A DNA stretch of 64,000 bases, taken from the NCBI GenBank assembly GCA_036873755.1, contig JAVTVY010033662.1:89617-153616 (forward strand). Reading direction: 5' to 3'. Within the stretch, counting starts at the first letter, position 1, and every line of letters starts with the position of its first letter. The notes below the pieces were generated by a model that worked only from the letters and a program-made list of their open reading frames with translations, was not told the DNA's origin and did not search any database. The DNA comes from Hanleya hanleyi (Eukaryota; Mollusca; Polyplacophora; Lepidopleurida; Hanleyidae). Shown in pieces: positions 22,571-32,470 of this stretch. The translations under genes and the position numbers were made by a program.

Positions 22571-25500
22571 TAACATACGGCTGCATGCAATGATCCAACA
22601 TTAGGGATATATGGTCCATCTGATTATCGGTGAACATTCTAGAGGCCTCATGTGAAAAAGACAACAAAGTTTAAACCCACACTGACAAGTGGGATATCTA
22701 CGACGAATCCATGTCTGCTTACATTTGCTGAAGTACATAGCAAGGAAATGAAGAGCAAAGTTGATGTAAATGGATATGCGTCCTGCACAACATCTTTCGT
22801 TCCCTATGGACTGCTAACGTCGCAGCTCTCATTAATGCAAATATTAATATAAATGTAATGTAATGTTAATCTAACATCTATAAAACTCATTGTCGCCGAG
22901 GCCACAGCTATGCCCAACCCTGTACTCCGGCACACGCCGTGGCATATAAAGAGCCCAGTTCAAGTATTACCGGCTGTTCCATCTGCTCTTAGATGGCCAA
23001 TCACAGCGGCTGTATTGTCTAGTCCTTTTGCAGCCGACACACTTGGCTACTCGAACTGCGCGCACCGCATTTTTAACGAAAAATGGAGGAAAAGCCGATG
23101 CGGACTATATGTGACAGATTCAATGTTCAGTTTACTGGATCACCAGAAATTAGCTATAGCTTCCATCTTGAGAAAGAAAGATGTTCGCTTACGATATTTA
23201 TTTTGAAAATAGGCTTATGGATCAAGCAAGTGATCGATAAAATATATTTTTGGGGAAAGCTTATAGGAACACGCCGAAATTGTTGAATTTGTGGAGGAAT
23301 TTGTTAAATGTGAAAAAAATCTGTAAAAACGGAACGAAATGCACATTACCAATCTTCGATGAGAAGTACAAATAGATGCATCGATGAAAAATAACGAAAA
23401 CAAATGTTAGAGGGAAAAAGAAAACATTAGGTTCTACCAAGATTTGAACTCAGATCGCTGGATTCAGAGTCCAGCCTGCTAACCATTGCATCACGAAACG
23501 TGTTTAACTTCCTGGACAGAACGAGCACTTTTCTCCTGAAGTCCGCTTCGGTGGGACATATGTGCTGCCATGTGATAGGTCACATGAATCTTCTCGCTCA
23601 TAAATATTTATCACATACTACGCTTGCTTCCATTACAAACTAGAGGCATTGAGGTAGCATGTCTCTGGTGGAGCGAGAATGATTAAACTGGGCCGCCCAA
23701 TGTTATCTCAACGATATTCTCAGACGAATTAAACTATCCAGCCTTTTCTAGATCTGTCATACTTAATTACAAGCGTCTGGTCCGTCATTCATAATCCAGC
23801 CGTCGTCCATTAGAGAATATCCGCGTCCATAATCCAAAGACCTATTCCATATTCCATATAACAGTATTAGCACCAAATTCAAAAAGACGATCATAGTATA
23901 CATAAACATAGGCTTGCTTCCTGCAAGAGAGAAGCGGTCAACAGTTTTCAATGATGCCGGCAAGACCTCATGATGTTCCAAAAATATCAAATCCGTATCG
24001 CTGATCAGTATTCTTAATCCATAATATTCGTTGTAAAGTCGTCATCTAAAGAATGATGTATCTCAGTCACGCTTTGATTGTGACTGTTCATATGAGCACC
24101 ATGAGGATCTAGAAGTACATGGTTCATACGGCCCCTAGCCCCGGGTTAAGCGGAATTAGACACAAGTTACGAAACGTCGCGCCATAGATCTTGCACGCTA
24201 CGTTCGTATTTTGCTATCAGCACGCGATATGTATCGCCAAATTTGAGAAACTTTGAGTGGAGGCGCTTGGTGGAATAGCCCTGTTTTATAAGTTTCTGCA
24301 ACAATGTTTTGTGACGTTGATTAAAATCGTCACATTTAACACAGGATCTAGCATATGCTACTAAGCGAGATATGTATACGCCATATGCAGGCCCCACTGG
24401 AATATTACGGTCCAGAAAGGGATAGTTTACGGTGTCGAAATTGTAATCATCTCTTTTGTCATAAAGTCGACGAGAGAGAATGCCCGCTTCATTTTTATAG
24501 AGATAGAGATCTAAATATGGTGTGCCTGTAGGGCTATCTGTAGTTTCCTTCAAATCCAGTGAAGGTGGATATATATCCTTCACTGCGCATCATTTATATA
24601 GCGATTATCCACAGCGAGAAGATCGTCTATATAGCGTTTGGTGAATGAGACGGAACGGGCTTTGAATGGATCGGTTTTTGAAAGCGCCTGCATATAGTCA
24701 TATTAATAAGAGAACAGATACAGGTCAGCCAACAGGGGTGCACAATTAGTACCCATTGGAATACCTATATGCTGCTGATATATTGTGTTGCCAAATTTCA
24801 CATAGATATTTTTAATGAGAAATTCAAGCAACTCTATAAACAAAGAAACATCCCATGAATGATATCTCTTGTATGTAGTCGAGCTAAAGAATGCTTTATG
24901 GCTTCCGACATTAATATATCTACGATCAGTTTTCTTGAACACAGATACTATTAATGAACTTATACGGTCAATAAGGTCCTGATGAGGGATTGTAGTATAG
25001 AGAGTCGAGAAATCCCATGTGGATACATGTCTGTACGGTATGTGACCTTTAGCATCAAGTTCTTCCGTAAGACATTTTGAGTTTTTCAATATCCACATAC
25101 ATTCAACGCCAGAGTTCTTAGAAATAGTGGCGCAATACCTTTCCCAAAATGCTTTTACCTCCTGAAGGGCCCTCGTCAATAGGGTTGAAAGAAGCTTGGT
25201 GGTGCAGCTTCTAGAACCAGCTATGAATCTAACTTTGTATGGTGATTTATGCATTTTGGGAGTCCAGTATAGTTTTGGTATGTCGTTATGATTGGTTGGA
25301 AGACAAATACCTCTTTCCCTGAGAAACTTTTTGTGATTGTTAAATAAATCTTCCAGAGTAAATGCAGTTTGGGAGTAAGTAGACGTATTTGATGAAGATA
25401 TGTCTACACTCAATTCTTTAACCAGCACCTGGTAATAGTAATATTTACATATGAATATTATATTATTCGGAGCTTTTGTCTGCTGGGACTATGACGAATT

Positions 25501-26317
25501 TACTCTGGAGATTTGCTAGAACTTCTTGCGAATTGAGGTTTCTCAGTACTTGTTTTGCTTGGGGAAGAGTACTTCTGTCAATATGGCGGATTGTTTCAAC
25601 GACCTTGCTCTTGGTGAGGTCCAGCCAATCAGCGAGTACTGTAGGTTCAACTTTTTCTCGCTTAGACCAATCAATAACGTACTGTTCTAATGCAGACAGG
25701 ACTATCTTCTGGTCGGCCTTCAGATTTATTCTTCTTGGCTATCTATATTTAGGTCCTTTCATCAGGAGTAATTTCAGATCCTTATCACTCACCACATCAA
25801 GGTCACCAGTCACAATATGTTGCATGGTGTATAGATAAAGTTCGACAATTCACAATCACAACTATAGCCTCCTGACGTGTATAAGTTCCAGTCAAACTCC
25901 TGGACAGCATTGGAGTAATTGAATATTTTGGTGGCTATAGATTTAGTGTACTTATATGAAATGCAAGGAGGTTCTGTGAACTTAAAATAGTTTGGTACAG
26001 CGTTGCGTACCTCTGGATCATTCAGGATTCGAGATAAATTAATGATGTCCAGTCCTTTATCTAAGTAGTTGAGTTTCAAGAAAAGCCGATCTTGAGATGT
26101 TTCGATTATGTTCACTGGACGATACAACCGAAAATACGCTATATCTTGACATACTTTAATGATTTTTGATGGTATTATATTTCCTGAAGACGCAGATTGT
26201 TGTATATCTCTGGCTATTTGATCTAAAGCTCTCAGAGGTAACGCATACAGAACTGTACGTAAGCTATGTATACTATTGGGTGTGTTAGTTAAACCCACTA
26301 AGTAATTTAAAGTGATA
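22571..26317. repeat. Direct repeat copy B
   Basis: Near-identical to 15306-19008. Translated ORFs in the 1.2-kb flank are identical in both, and Naiad ORFs differ at a few residues (for example M/V and Y/D near the RT C-terminus). Copy B continues further 5' into the endonuclease, whereas copy A stops. Confidence 0.92.
23429..23500 (-). tRNA. Degenerate tRNA-Gln(CUG)-like sequence, copy B
   Basis: Same sequence as at 16164-16235: good anticodon and T arms, poor acceptor stem. It lies outside the Naiad 3' boundary but inside the duplicated segment. Confidence 0.5.
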
Positions 26318-27126
26318 TGATCGTGAATCATCGAACTATTAAACTTTCGCCAGCCATGGCTGCGATGTCTCCGTTGATGAGGTTTAAATAGTTGGGTAAT
26401 GTTGGATATATTTGAACGGCGGTTTGTAGCATTTCCGAACCCACTGACATTATCATTTAAACCAAACGGAAACACTGACCCAAGTTCTAGCATCCAGAAT
26501 AATTCCCGCTCTCGGATTTTTCTCTCAAATCCAAAGGGGGAATCCTTAGTAGATGGATAGACGGCGTCTATGATCTGAATACTAAAGTTATCCCAGCCAT
26601 GGTCGGGTCCAGAAAAATGCTTACCTATAAGCAATTGCTTTTTCCTAACGGATTTTCTGTGACCGTTCACCCTAAGATGGAGTCTTTGGGTGGTCTTGCC
26701 AACATACTGTTGACCACACTTCTTACAGGAAACTAAATAAATACAGTTTGTAGTAGAACAACTAAGATCAATATACGAGTTAACAGAATATGAGTTACCA
26801 GTTAACGCGGAACTAAATGAAGCTGAAGTATTAAAGAGTGGACACGTGAGACATCCACGATGTCCACACTTAGAAATTTTGAAATTATTACATGTAGAAT
26901 TCGGTGCTAAACAATCATCAAGCGCAATATTACAAGGTTTGATGTTGTGGCCTTGCTTTGCTGTCAGAAATATATCTGTCATTTGGATTGAAAAAGGTCT
27001 TAGTGCATTTCGAGCTATCAGAGACTCGGCCGAGAAACCTGCACTAAGGTTCCTCGGGTCTGTCTTCATATTTTTTCTTATTATTGTATTCATTATGAGT
27101 GTAGGGTGTGCAGGGGCCCTGGAGAT
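23765..27126 (-). mobile_element. Naiad-type Penelope-like element, copy B (most complete)
   Basis: Minus-strand element with N-terminal GIY-YIG endonuclease, CxC linker and C-terminal RT, in the permuted order of Naiad PLEs. Its 5' side ends at about 27126, where Polinton sequence begins in the middle of the first PC4-like gene (compare 63760). On its 3' side it runs into the 1.2-kb flank shared with copy A and then into unrelated DNA, so the Polinton's left part is missing here. No hammerhead ribozyme was recognised. Confidence 0.88.
24167..27093 (-). pseudogene. Naiad EN-RT polyprotein, copy B (broken)
   Basis: The first open segment (25810-27093, 427 aa) holds a Cys-rich CGHRGCLTC motif (about residues 76-84), a GIY-YIG domain (IYL about 118-120, QQYVGKT about 128-134, HR about 145-146, ERELFW about 195-200) and, near its end, the CDC linker (about 412-414). 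A one-base loss after YTPC ends the frame. RT follows at 24703-25428 (PKLYWTPKMHKSPYK; GIPMGTNCAPLLADLYLFSY), then the YIDD stretch and the C-terminal part (24167-24583). Other breaks are an extra T near 25475, a TAA after LYLFSY, and a frameshift before KDIYPPSLD; the last two are shared with copy A. All key motifs are visible, but the gene cannot make a full protein. Confidence 0.9.
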
Positions 27127-27564
27127 GTTTGCTGGTCGCGCGCTGAGACCGTATCGAATACGGTTACGCTACACCGTGACGGCTGGACCAAATTTAAACG
27201 GGTGTTGAGCGGCGAGCTCGACGGACACCTCATCCACATAGACAATGCCATCTACGTATACCGTGGACCCTTCTTCCCACGCCTGGGCCGCTACCAAGAC
27301 CCTACGCGAGGCTTCACCCTAGACCCCGATCTGTGGACAGCCTTCGAGAAAGTGGTGTCCATCGTGGACCAGCTGTTTACACCGGACGAGCGGTCATCAG
27401 ACGAGTTGGAGTGGGCTCGTGCCCTGAGAGAAGCGGCGGCAGAACCCAATGAACAAATGTCTAGCCATGAACCAGACGACGATACCATTGATTACCCGGC
27501 TAGACTCAGTCAGCCCAGTGACATGACCACCCGATCCTTTGATCTCACGGGGTTCTCCCTATAA
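27127..27564 (+). pseudogene. PC4-like protein 1, N-terminally truncated
   Basis: It matches the gene starting at 63665 from codon ~33 onward (RAETVSNTV...DGWTKFKRVLSGELDG...YVYRGPFF...FTLDPDLW). The first ~32 codons were lost at the Naiad B junction. The two-part pattern of 'sL.r.gW' followed by strands and 'f.L.pdlW.a.e' resembles a PC4/SUB1-type single-stranded-DNA-binding fold; this is an inference. The acidic C-terminal tail ends with TAA at 27562-27564, and that stop overlaps the next gene's TATA box. Confidence 0.65.
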
Positions 27565-27567
27565 ATA
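27560..27567 (+). promoter_or_regulatory. TATA box (TATAAATA) of PC4-like gene 2
   Basis: CCTATAAATACGAG lies 45 nt before the ATG at 27605 and overlaps the stop codon of the preceding gene. The same box precedes the gene at 63665. Confidence 0.65.
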
Positions 27568-27604
27568 CGAGACAGTCAAATCTGGTACCATTCACGTGCT
27601 GACC

Positions 27605-28075
27605 ATGACGGAGCATATAATACTGGCGTATCTCAGCCTGACCCCCGAGGTTTTCCTGCACGTGTATGCGGATAAGGTCGATATCATGGAGGAGGTGGGA
27701 GACATCTGTGATGCGGACCCTACACAACCGTGCCCGGCCCACATTTGCCTGTCCCGGGAGGGCTGGACCAAATTCAAATGGGTGTTGTCTGGTGAACTGG
27801 ACGACGACCTCATCCACTTGTGTCACGATGTGTACATCCGACGCGGCCCTTTCTTTGCTCAATTGGCTCGGCTAGATGGGGGTACAGTGCATTTTACCCT
27901 TCACCCTGATCTATGGTCTGCATTGGAAGATGCCGTGGTAGATGTGGATGAAGTGCTTATCAAGCGGTCATCAGACGAGTTGGACTGGTCATTTACCATG
28001 GACACTGTGGAAGCCAACGAAGAAAATCAGAAAGAAAGTCCGGCCCAAGATATACCCGTTATAAATAAACGATAG
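27605..28075 (+). CDS. PC4-like protein 2
   Basis: 156 residues from ATG at 27605. It is a paralogue of the preceding gene, sharing REGWTKFKWVLSGELDDD, a central strand-rich YIRRGPFF segment and FTLHPDLWSALEDAV, with an acidic tail. The pattern suggests a PC4/SUB1-like single-stranded-DNA-binding protein that would act in element replication or transcription; the fold call is an inference. The gene appears intact and has its own TATA box. A stop just upstream of integrase leaves 27 nt between the two genes, and that interval includes no other feature. Confidence 0.7.
   Translation: MTEHIILAYLSLTPEVFLHVYADKVDIMEEVGDICDADPTQPCPAHICLSREGWTKFKWVLSGELDDDLIHLCHDVYIRRGPFFAQLARLDGGTVHFTLHPDLWSALEDAVVDVDEVLIKRSSDELDWSFTMDTVEANEENQKESPAQDIPVINKR
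28060..28067 (+). promoter_or_regulatory. TATA box (TATAAATA) of integrase gene
   Basis: GTTATAAATAAACG lies 43 nt before the ATG at 28103, inside the end of the preceding gene. Confidence 0.55.
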
Positions 28076-28102
28076 AGCCACGATCCATCATCATTTGTCA
28101 CC

Positions 28103-29960
28103 ATGAAGCGCTGGGAGAAGGTGTTGGATAACTTATACTACAGTCCCGACAGTCCGGCGGCCTATAGTGCATTGTCGGCTCTCTATCGAGCGGCCAAACC
28201 CCAGGGGATACAACGTGCCCAAGTCCGAGATTGGTTAAGAAAACAAGACACCTATACCTTACATCGATCTGTCCGTCGCCATTTTCTACGGAACCGGGTC
28301 ATCGTGGGAGGAATAGATGCCCAGTGGCAAGCGGATTTGGTCGATATGAGCGCCTTTGCCAAACACAACGATGGGAATCGGTCTATCTTGACGTGCATCG
28401 ATATCCTATCCAAGTATGCGTGGGTGGTACCCATCCGGACGAAAACGGGGGCGAATCTCATAGCGGCGTTCAAAGACATCTTCAAGACCGGGCGCAAACC
28501 TTTGTATTTGCAAACCGACGAAGGCACGGAATTCCTCAACAGACCGTTCCAACAGTTTCTGAAAGCCCAGAAGGTGTTTTTCTTCCATACGTACAACGAG
28601 ACCAAGGCTTCCGTGGTGGAAAGGTTCAACAGGACATTCAAAGGCCGCATGTATAAATATTTCACCTATAAGAATACAAGGCGGTACATCGATGTTCTCC
28701 CGAAACTTGTGAGTGGTTACAATCGAGCCTATCATCGGAGTATAGAGAGAGCCCCCATTACCGTGACCCAACGCAATGAAGCCCAAGTCCGGTGTGTCTT
28801 GTACCCCAGGCCATCGCAGCGAACGCCGAAGGCGGTGTACAATTACAAGCGTCTAGTCCGTCATTCATAATCCAGCCGTCGTCCATTAGAGAATATCCGC
28901 GTCCATAATCCAAAGACCTATTCCATATTCCATATAACAGTATTAGCACCAAATTCAAAAAGACAATCATAGTATACATAAACATAGGCTTGTTTCCTGC
29001 AAGAGAGAAGCGGTCAACAGTTTTCAATGATGCCGGCAAGACATCATGATGTTCCAAAAATATCAAATCCGTATCGCTGATCAGTATTCTTAATCCATAA
29101 TATTCGTTATAGAATCGTCATCTAAAAAAAAAAGATGTATCTCAGTCACGCTTTGATTGTGACTGTTCATATGAGTACCATGAGGATCTTGAAGTACATG
29201 GGTTCATACGGCCCCTAGCCCCGGGTTAAGCGGAATTAGACACAAGTTACGAAACGTAGCGCCATAGATCTTGCACGCTACGTTCGTATTTTGCTATCAG
29301 CATGCGATATGTATCGCCAAATTTGAGAAACTTTGAGTGGAGGCGCTTGGTGGAATAGCCCTGTTTTATAAGTTTCTGCAACAATGTTTTGTGACGTTGA
29401 TTAAAATCATCACATTTAAGACAGGATCTAGCAAATGCTACTAAGCGAGATATGTATACGCCATATGCAGGTCCCACTGGAATATTACTATCCAGAAAGG
29501 GATAGTTTACGATGTCGAAATTGTAATCATCTCTTTTGTCATAAAGTCGACGAGCGAGAATGCCCGCTTCATTTTTATAGAGATAGAGATCTAAATAAGA
29601 TGTGCCTGTAGGGCTATCTGTAGTTTCCTTCAAATCCCTGTACGGATCAGTAAAGTCAAAGGTCAATTTGAGAAAAGTTACTTGCCCAACTGGAGCGATG
29701 AGCACTTCCTGATTAAACGGCGCCTACCCCAACAGCAGCGAGTCTATGAACTGGAAGATCTTCAAGGGGAACCGTTGCTAGGGACGTTTTACGAGATGGA
29801 ATTACAGCCTGTCGTAAAAACAAAGCAAGACTACTACAAAGTGGAGCAGATTTTGAAAACGGAACATCGACGTGGCAAACTGTTTCATTTCGTCAAATGG
29901 CAAGGCTGGCCCAGTTCCTTCAATTCCTGGGTCGCTGCCAACCAGGTGAAACGACTATAA
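28103..29960 (+). pseudogene. Polinton integrase (RVE family, C-terminal chromodomain), split by a retroelement
   Basis: Exon-like parts 28103-28848 and about 29637-29960 are separated by a Naiad fragment. The first part has the DDE core: D78 in WQADLVDM, D139 in LQTDEGTEF and E173 in ASVVERFNRT, a D..D-x33-E spacing. The second part resumes at the small SH3-like region (SKVKGQFEKSYLPNWSDEHF) and ends with a chromodomain (YYKVEQILKT...KLFHFVKWQGWPSSFNSW). The family catalyses integration of the linear element and makes 6-bp target duplications. The insertion removes the link between catalytic core and chromodomain, so this copy is inactive. It starts at ATG 28103, MKRWEKVLDN, after a TATA box. 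Confidence 0.92.
28849..29636 (-). mobile_element. Naiad-type element, copy C (3' fragment inside integrase)
   Basis: A ~790-bp minus-strand piece is nearly identical to the 3' part of copies A and B. It runs from TCCGTCATTCATAATCC at its 3' end to the RT C-terminal region (KETTDSPTG). 5' truncation is typical of target-primed insertion. It lacks the 1.2-kb flank found with A and B, and so defines the true 3' boundary of the element. Its private differences include CCATAATATTCGTTATAGAATCG and an A-run near 29127. Confidence 0.88.
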
Positions 29961-30010
29961 AGCCAGACACCACTACCGTCATCCTTCATTCCAGGTTCGA
30001 CCACGGTGCT

Positions 30011-30604
30011 ATGGACAAGCAGCAGCTGCCTCTGAACACAGCGTCTCCCAAAACGCGCAAAGCGGAAGTGGGCTTTGTGGTGATAGTGCTAACCCTGTTG
30101 AGTGTGTTGTACGGAGGTGTGTTTTACGACGTAGCCTATGTCAGCACGCTACTTAACCAACTGAGAACACCAGCCATCAGTGAAATCAGTCTACAGATAG
30201 CACCAGTCACCTCCGTGATCGAAACGAGCCCAGTCATCACCACACCACGTGTACAAGCCACAACGAGCTCCACACCAAGCTCCACACCTACACCAAGTAC
30301 ACCCACTACGTCTGAAAACCCACCGGATTTCATCCCTCACACTGAACAGACAACGACGACCGACGTTATACCCACCACCATCATCACTCACAGTGAACAG
30401 ACAACGACGACCGACGTTGTACCCACCACCACCACTCCAGTTCACTCGTACGAAATTTACAAGAGCGGGTTACCACGACAGCGCATACAGCTCGAACCAT
30501 GGACCCTCGGTGGCAGCATCCCTTCACTTGCGTCATCGCAGGACCGACGGGCTCCGGCAAAACGCACTTCGTCAGGAAGCTCCTTCAACACGCCGACAGC
30601 ATGA
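30011..30604 (+). CDS. Membrane-anchored Thr/Pro-rich stalk protein
   Basis: 197 residues. A short basic N-terminus is followed by one hydrophobic segment (about residues 20-40, VGFVVIVLTLLSVLYGGVFY). A long Thr/Ser/Pro-rich region then contains two near-identical repeats (HTEQTTTTDVIPTT and HSEQTTTTDVVPTT). This predicts a single-pass type II or signal-anchored protein with a mucin-like outer part. Surface-stalk proteins are known in Polinton/adintovirus elements, but I do not claim homology. A TATAAAG box at 29956 precedes it by 55 nt. Its 3' end overlaps the ATPase start by about 100 nt in another frame. Confidence 0.65.
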   Translation: MDKQQLPLNTASPKTRKAEVGFVVIVLTLLSVLYGGVFYDVAYVSTLLNQLRTPAISEISLQIAPVTSVIETSPVITTPRVQATTSSTPSSTPTPSTPTTSENPPDFIPHTEQTTTTDVIPTTIITHSEQTTTTDVVPTTTTPVHSYEIYKSGLPRQRIQLEPWTLGGSIPSLASSQDRRAPAKRTSSGSSFNTPTA

Positions 30605-31107
30605 TCACCCCACCCATTGCTCGAGTCGTGTGGTGTTACGGAGAATGGCAGGAAGCGTATGCAGCAATGCCCCACATCACGTTCGTGGAAGGCCTACCCA
30701 ACCTGGCCGATTTGGAACCCGACACTTTGGTGGTTCTGGATGATCTCATGGCGGAGACGGATGCGCGGGTCACCCAACTCTTTACCAAAGGCAGCCACCA
30801 TCGACGGCTCAGCATCATCTACATTGTGCGGAATCTGTTCAGTAAAAACAAAGAACATCGGAACATCAGCTTAAATGCCCACTACCTGGTGGTCTTCAAA
30901 AACTCGAGAGATACCACTCAACTGCTGCACCTGGCGAGACAGATGTATCCCGGCCGCACACCGTTTGCGTTGGAAGCCTTTAAAGATGCCACAACTCCTC
31001 AGCACGGGTATATGCTCTTCGACCTCAAGCAAGCCACCCCCGACCACCTTCGACTACAGACCGGCATCTTTCCCGGAGAGGCCCACCACGTGTACATGCA
31101 AAAATAA
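30499..31107 (+). CDS. FtsK/HerA-type genome-packaging ATPase
   Basis: 202 residues, start MDPRWQHPFTC. Walker A (AGPTGSGKT, residues 14-22) and Walker B (LVVLDDLM, near residue 75) are both intact. The length and the order next to capsid genes match Polinton/adenovirus-like packaging ATPases, which pump DNA into the capsid. The gene overlaps the end of the stalk gene. An AATAAA signal lies about 57 nt after the stop. It appears complete, with no breaks seen. Confidence 0.9.
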   Translation: MDPRWQHPFTCVIAGPTGSGKTHFVRKLLQHADSMITPPIARVVWCYGEWQEAYAAMPHITFVEGLPNLADLEPDTLVVLDDLMAETDARVTQLFTKGSHHRRLSIIYIVRNLFSKNKEHRNISLNAHYLVVFKNSRDTTQLLHLARQMYPGRTPFALEAFKDATTPQHGYMLFDLKQATPDHLRLQTGIFPGEAHHVYMQK

Positions 31108-31163
31108 TGTAAACACACCCACAGTGGCTCCCCCAGCTGGAGTGTGTGTTTGATGATGGGGAT

Positions 31164-31169
31164 AATAAA
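31164..31169 (+). terminator. Poly(A) signal after ATPase gene
   Basis: AATAAA occurs in the GATAATAAAAAG context, between the ATPase stop and the next TATA-like box (31219). This suggests the end of a transcript. Confidence 0.45.
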
Positions 31170-31259
31170 AAGAATTAATACCACAGCATGGTTGACTTTG
31201 TCTCTGTTCTCTGAGGTAGATAAAAAGGGCAGAGTTGTGGGTTCTGGCATTAGTTGTAC

Positions 31260-31604
31260 ATGATGTCTTCGCGAGTACGGAAGCACGCTCCGACGCTCCG
31301 TGTATTGAAGACGGCCCCACCCGAGTTGGTCCGAACCATTGTGCGCGGTGTGGACCCTGACCTTGTACGCTGTCTGTGCGAGATCGGGTACAACCTGTTA
31401 AAAGGCAACGTACCACTGACTCCGGCTCAGAAGACCAAGTTGACCAAGCATAAGACAGGTCTCCGAACCTTAGTCCAGAAGCGAGTCTCTCAAACACAAA
31501 AGAAAAAGGATGTTACAGAAAGGCGCTTTCTCGGGGCCATCTTAGCACCGTTGGCCGCTTCCGTGTTGGGTCCAGTATTGGGTGGACTCTTCGGCCGACA
31601 ATGA
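31260..31604 (+). CDS. Small basic protein with hydrophobic Gly/Ala-rich C-terminus (virion membrane-active type)
   Basis: About 114 residues from ATG 31260 or 31263. The N-terminal and middle part is basic (RKHAPTL...KTKLTKHKTGLR). The C-terminus is a hydrophobic Gly/Ala/Leu segment (RRFLGAILAPLAASVLGPVLGGLFG). This pattern is familiar from a conserved small Polinton/adintovirus structural gene, where an amphipathic tail is thought to act on membranes; the role is an inference. A TATA-like GATAAAAAGG at 31219 lies about 41 nt upstream. The stop TGA overlaps the next gene's start (ATGA). Confidence 0.7.
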   Translation: MMSSRVRKHAPTLRVLKTAPPELVRTIVRGVDPDLVRCLCEIGYNLLKGNVPLTPAQKTKLTKHKTGLRTLVQKRVSQTQKKKDVTERRFLGAILAPLAASVLGPVLGGLFGRQ

Positions 31605-32437
31605 ACCACACGAAAAAAATGGTCCTCGTCGAACCACGGTTCCTTCAAAACCTCCAATCGGCCTACCCTGTCCCACCTACGGTGAAGACCATAAACCCCC
31701 TCGATGGAGAGATGCTACAGATCTTACAAAGACCGGGGTTAAGCGACAGTGAGGAAGTACAACGGTACAATGAGACGCTTCAACGGTACATGACGTTCAT
31801 GGACCAATACAAAACCCTCTCTACCCCACCACCACCACCACCACCACGTGACACACCGCCGACCTCAGCACCGCTCCAACAGCCGCCATTACCAGGGGTA
31901 GCCCCCACAGCCCCACAGTGGGTGGAAGACGAAATGCTGAAGAGTGTACCTGCATCGTTCAAGAAACAAGCTGGCCTGGTATTACAACGGATGAAACAGA
32001 ATCCTAACATGACTTGGAATGATAAAGGCGAACTACTGGTACAGAATCAGGTGATCCCAGGCACCCACATAACGGATTTAGTGAATGACCTGATGCGTAA
32101 ACGCAGGTCGCACACGGATCCTCGAGGATGGGAGGTCTTCGCTCAAGGCTTGAAAGACATGCATGTACCACAGGAATTGGTGGGGAACCCCCACCGCTGG
32201 GCCTTTACGCAGCGAACCCAGCAATCGCCGAGTGGCCCACTACCTTCTTGGGAATCCGAATGGGAACCGGAGTCACCCCCCAAAACACCACCACCACAAC
32301 GGGCACCTTCTTTTCAGCCCTTTAAAAAACCATCCTTGATCAGGACACCCCACATCTCCAGAGCCGTGACACGTAGCAAGTCACCGCGACGAACACGACG
32401 CCGGACACAACCGCCCAAGGCCTGGAACACCTATTAA
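31601..32437 (+). CDS. Conserved Polinton core-type protein with basic tail
   Basis: 278 residues. The N-terminal helical region includes MVLVEPRFLQNLQ and LSDSEEVQRYNETLQRYM. A Pro run follows at about residues 76-82. A conserved central domain has WNDKGELLV and VPGTHITDLVNDLMRKRRSH-like text, and a Pro-rich, strongly basic C-terminus (RSKSPRRTRRRTQPPKAW) completes it. I recognise the arrangement as a widespread Polinton virion-core-type gene of unproven function; the tail suggests DNA binding. It starts in ATGA overlap with the preceding gene, implying co-transcription. Confidence 0.75.
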   Translation: MNHTKKMVLVEPRFLQNLQSAYPVPPTVKTINPLDGEMLQILQRPGLSDSEEVQRYNETLQRYMTFMDQYKTLSTPPPPPPPRDTPPTSAPLQQPPLPGVAPTAPQWVEDEMLKSVPASFKKQAGLVLQRMKQNPNMTWNDKGELLVQNQVIPGTHITDLVNDLMRKRRSHTDPRGWEVFAQGLKDMHVPQELVGNPHRWAFTQRTQQSPSGPLPSWESEWEPESPPKTPPPQRAPSFQPFKKPSLIRTPHISRAVTRSKSPRRTRRRTQPPKAWNTY

Positions 32438-32470
32438 AACCAACAGCAGCAGCAGGACAGCTCAGTCGCC

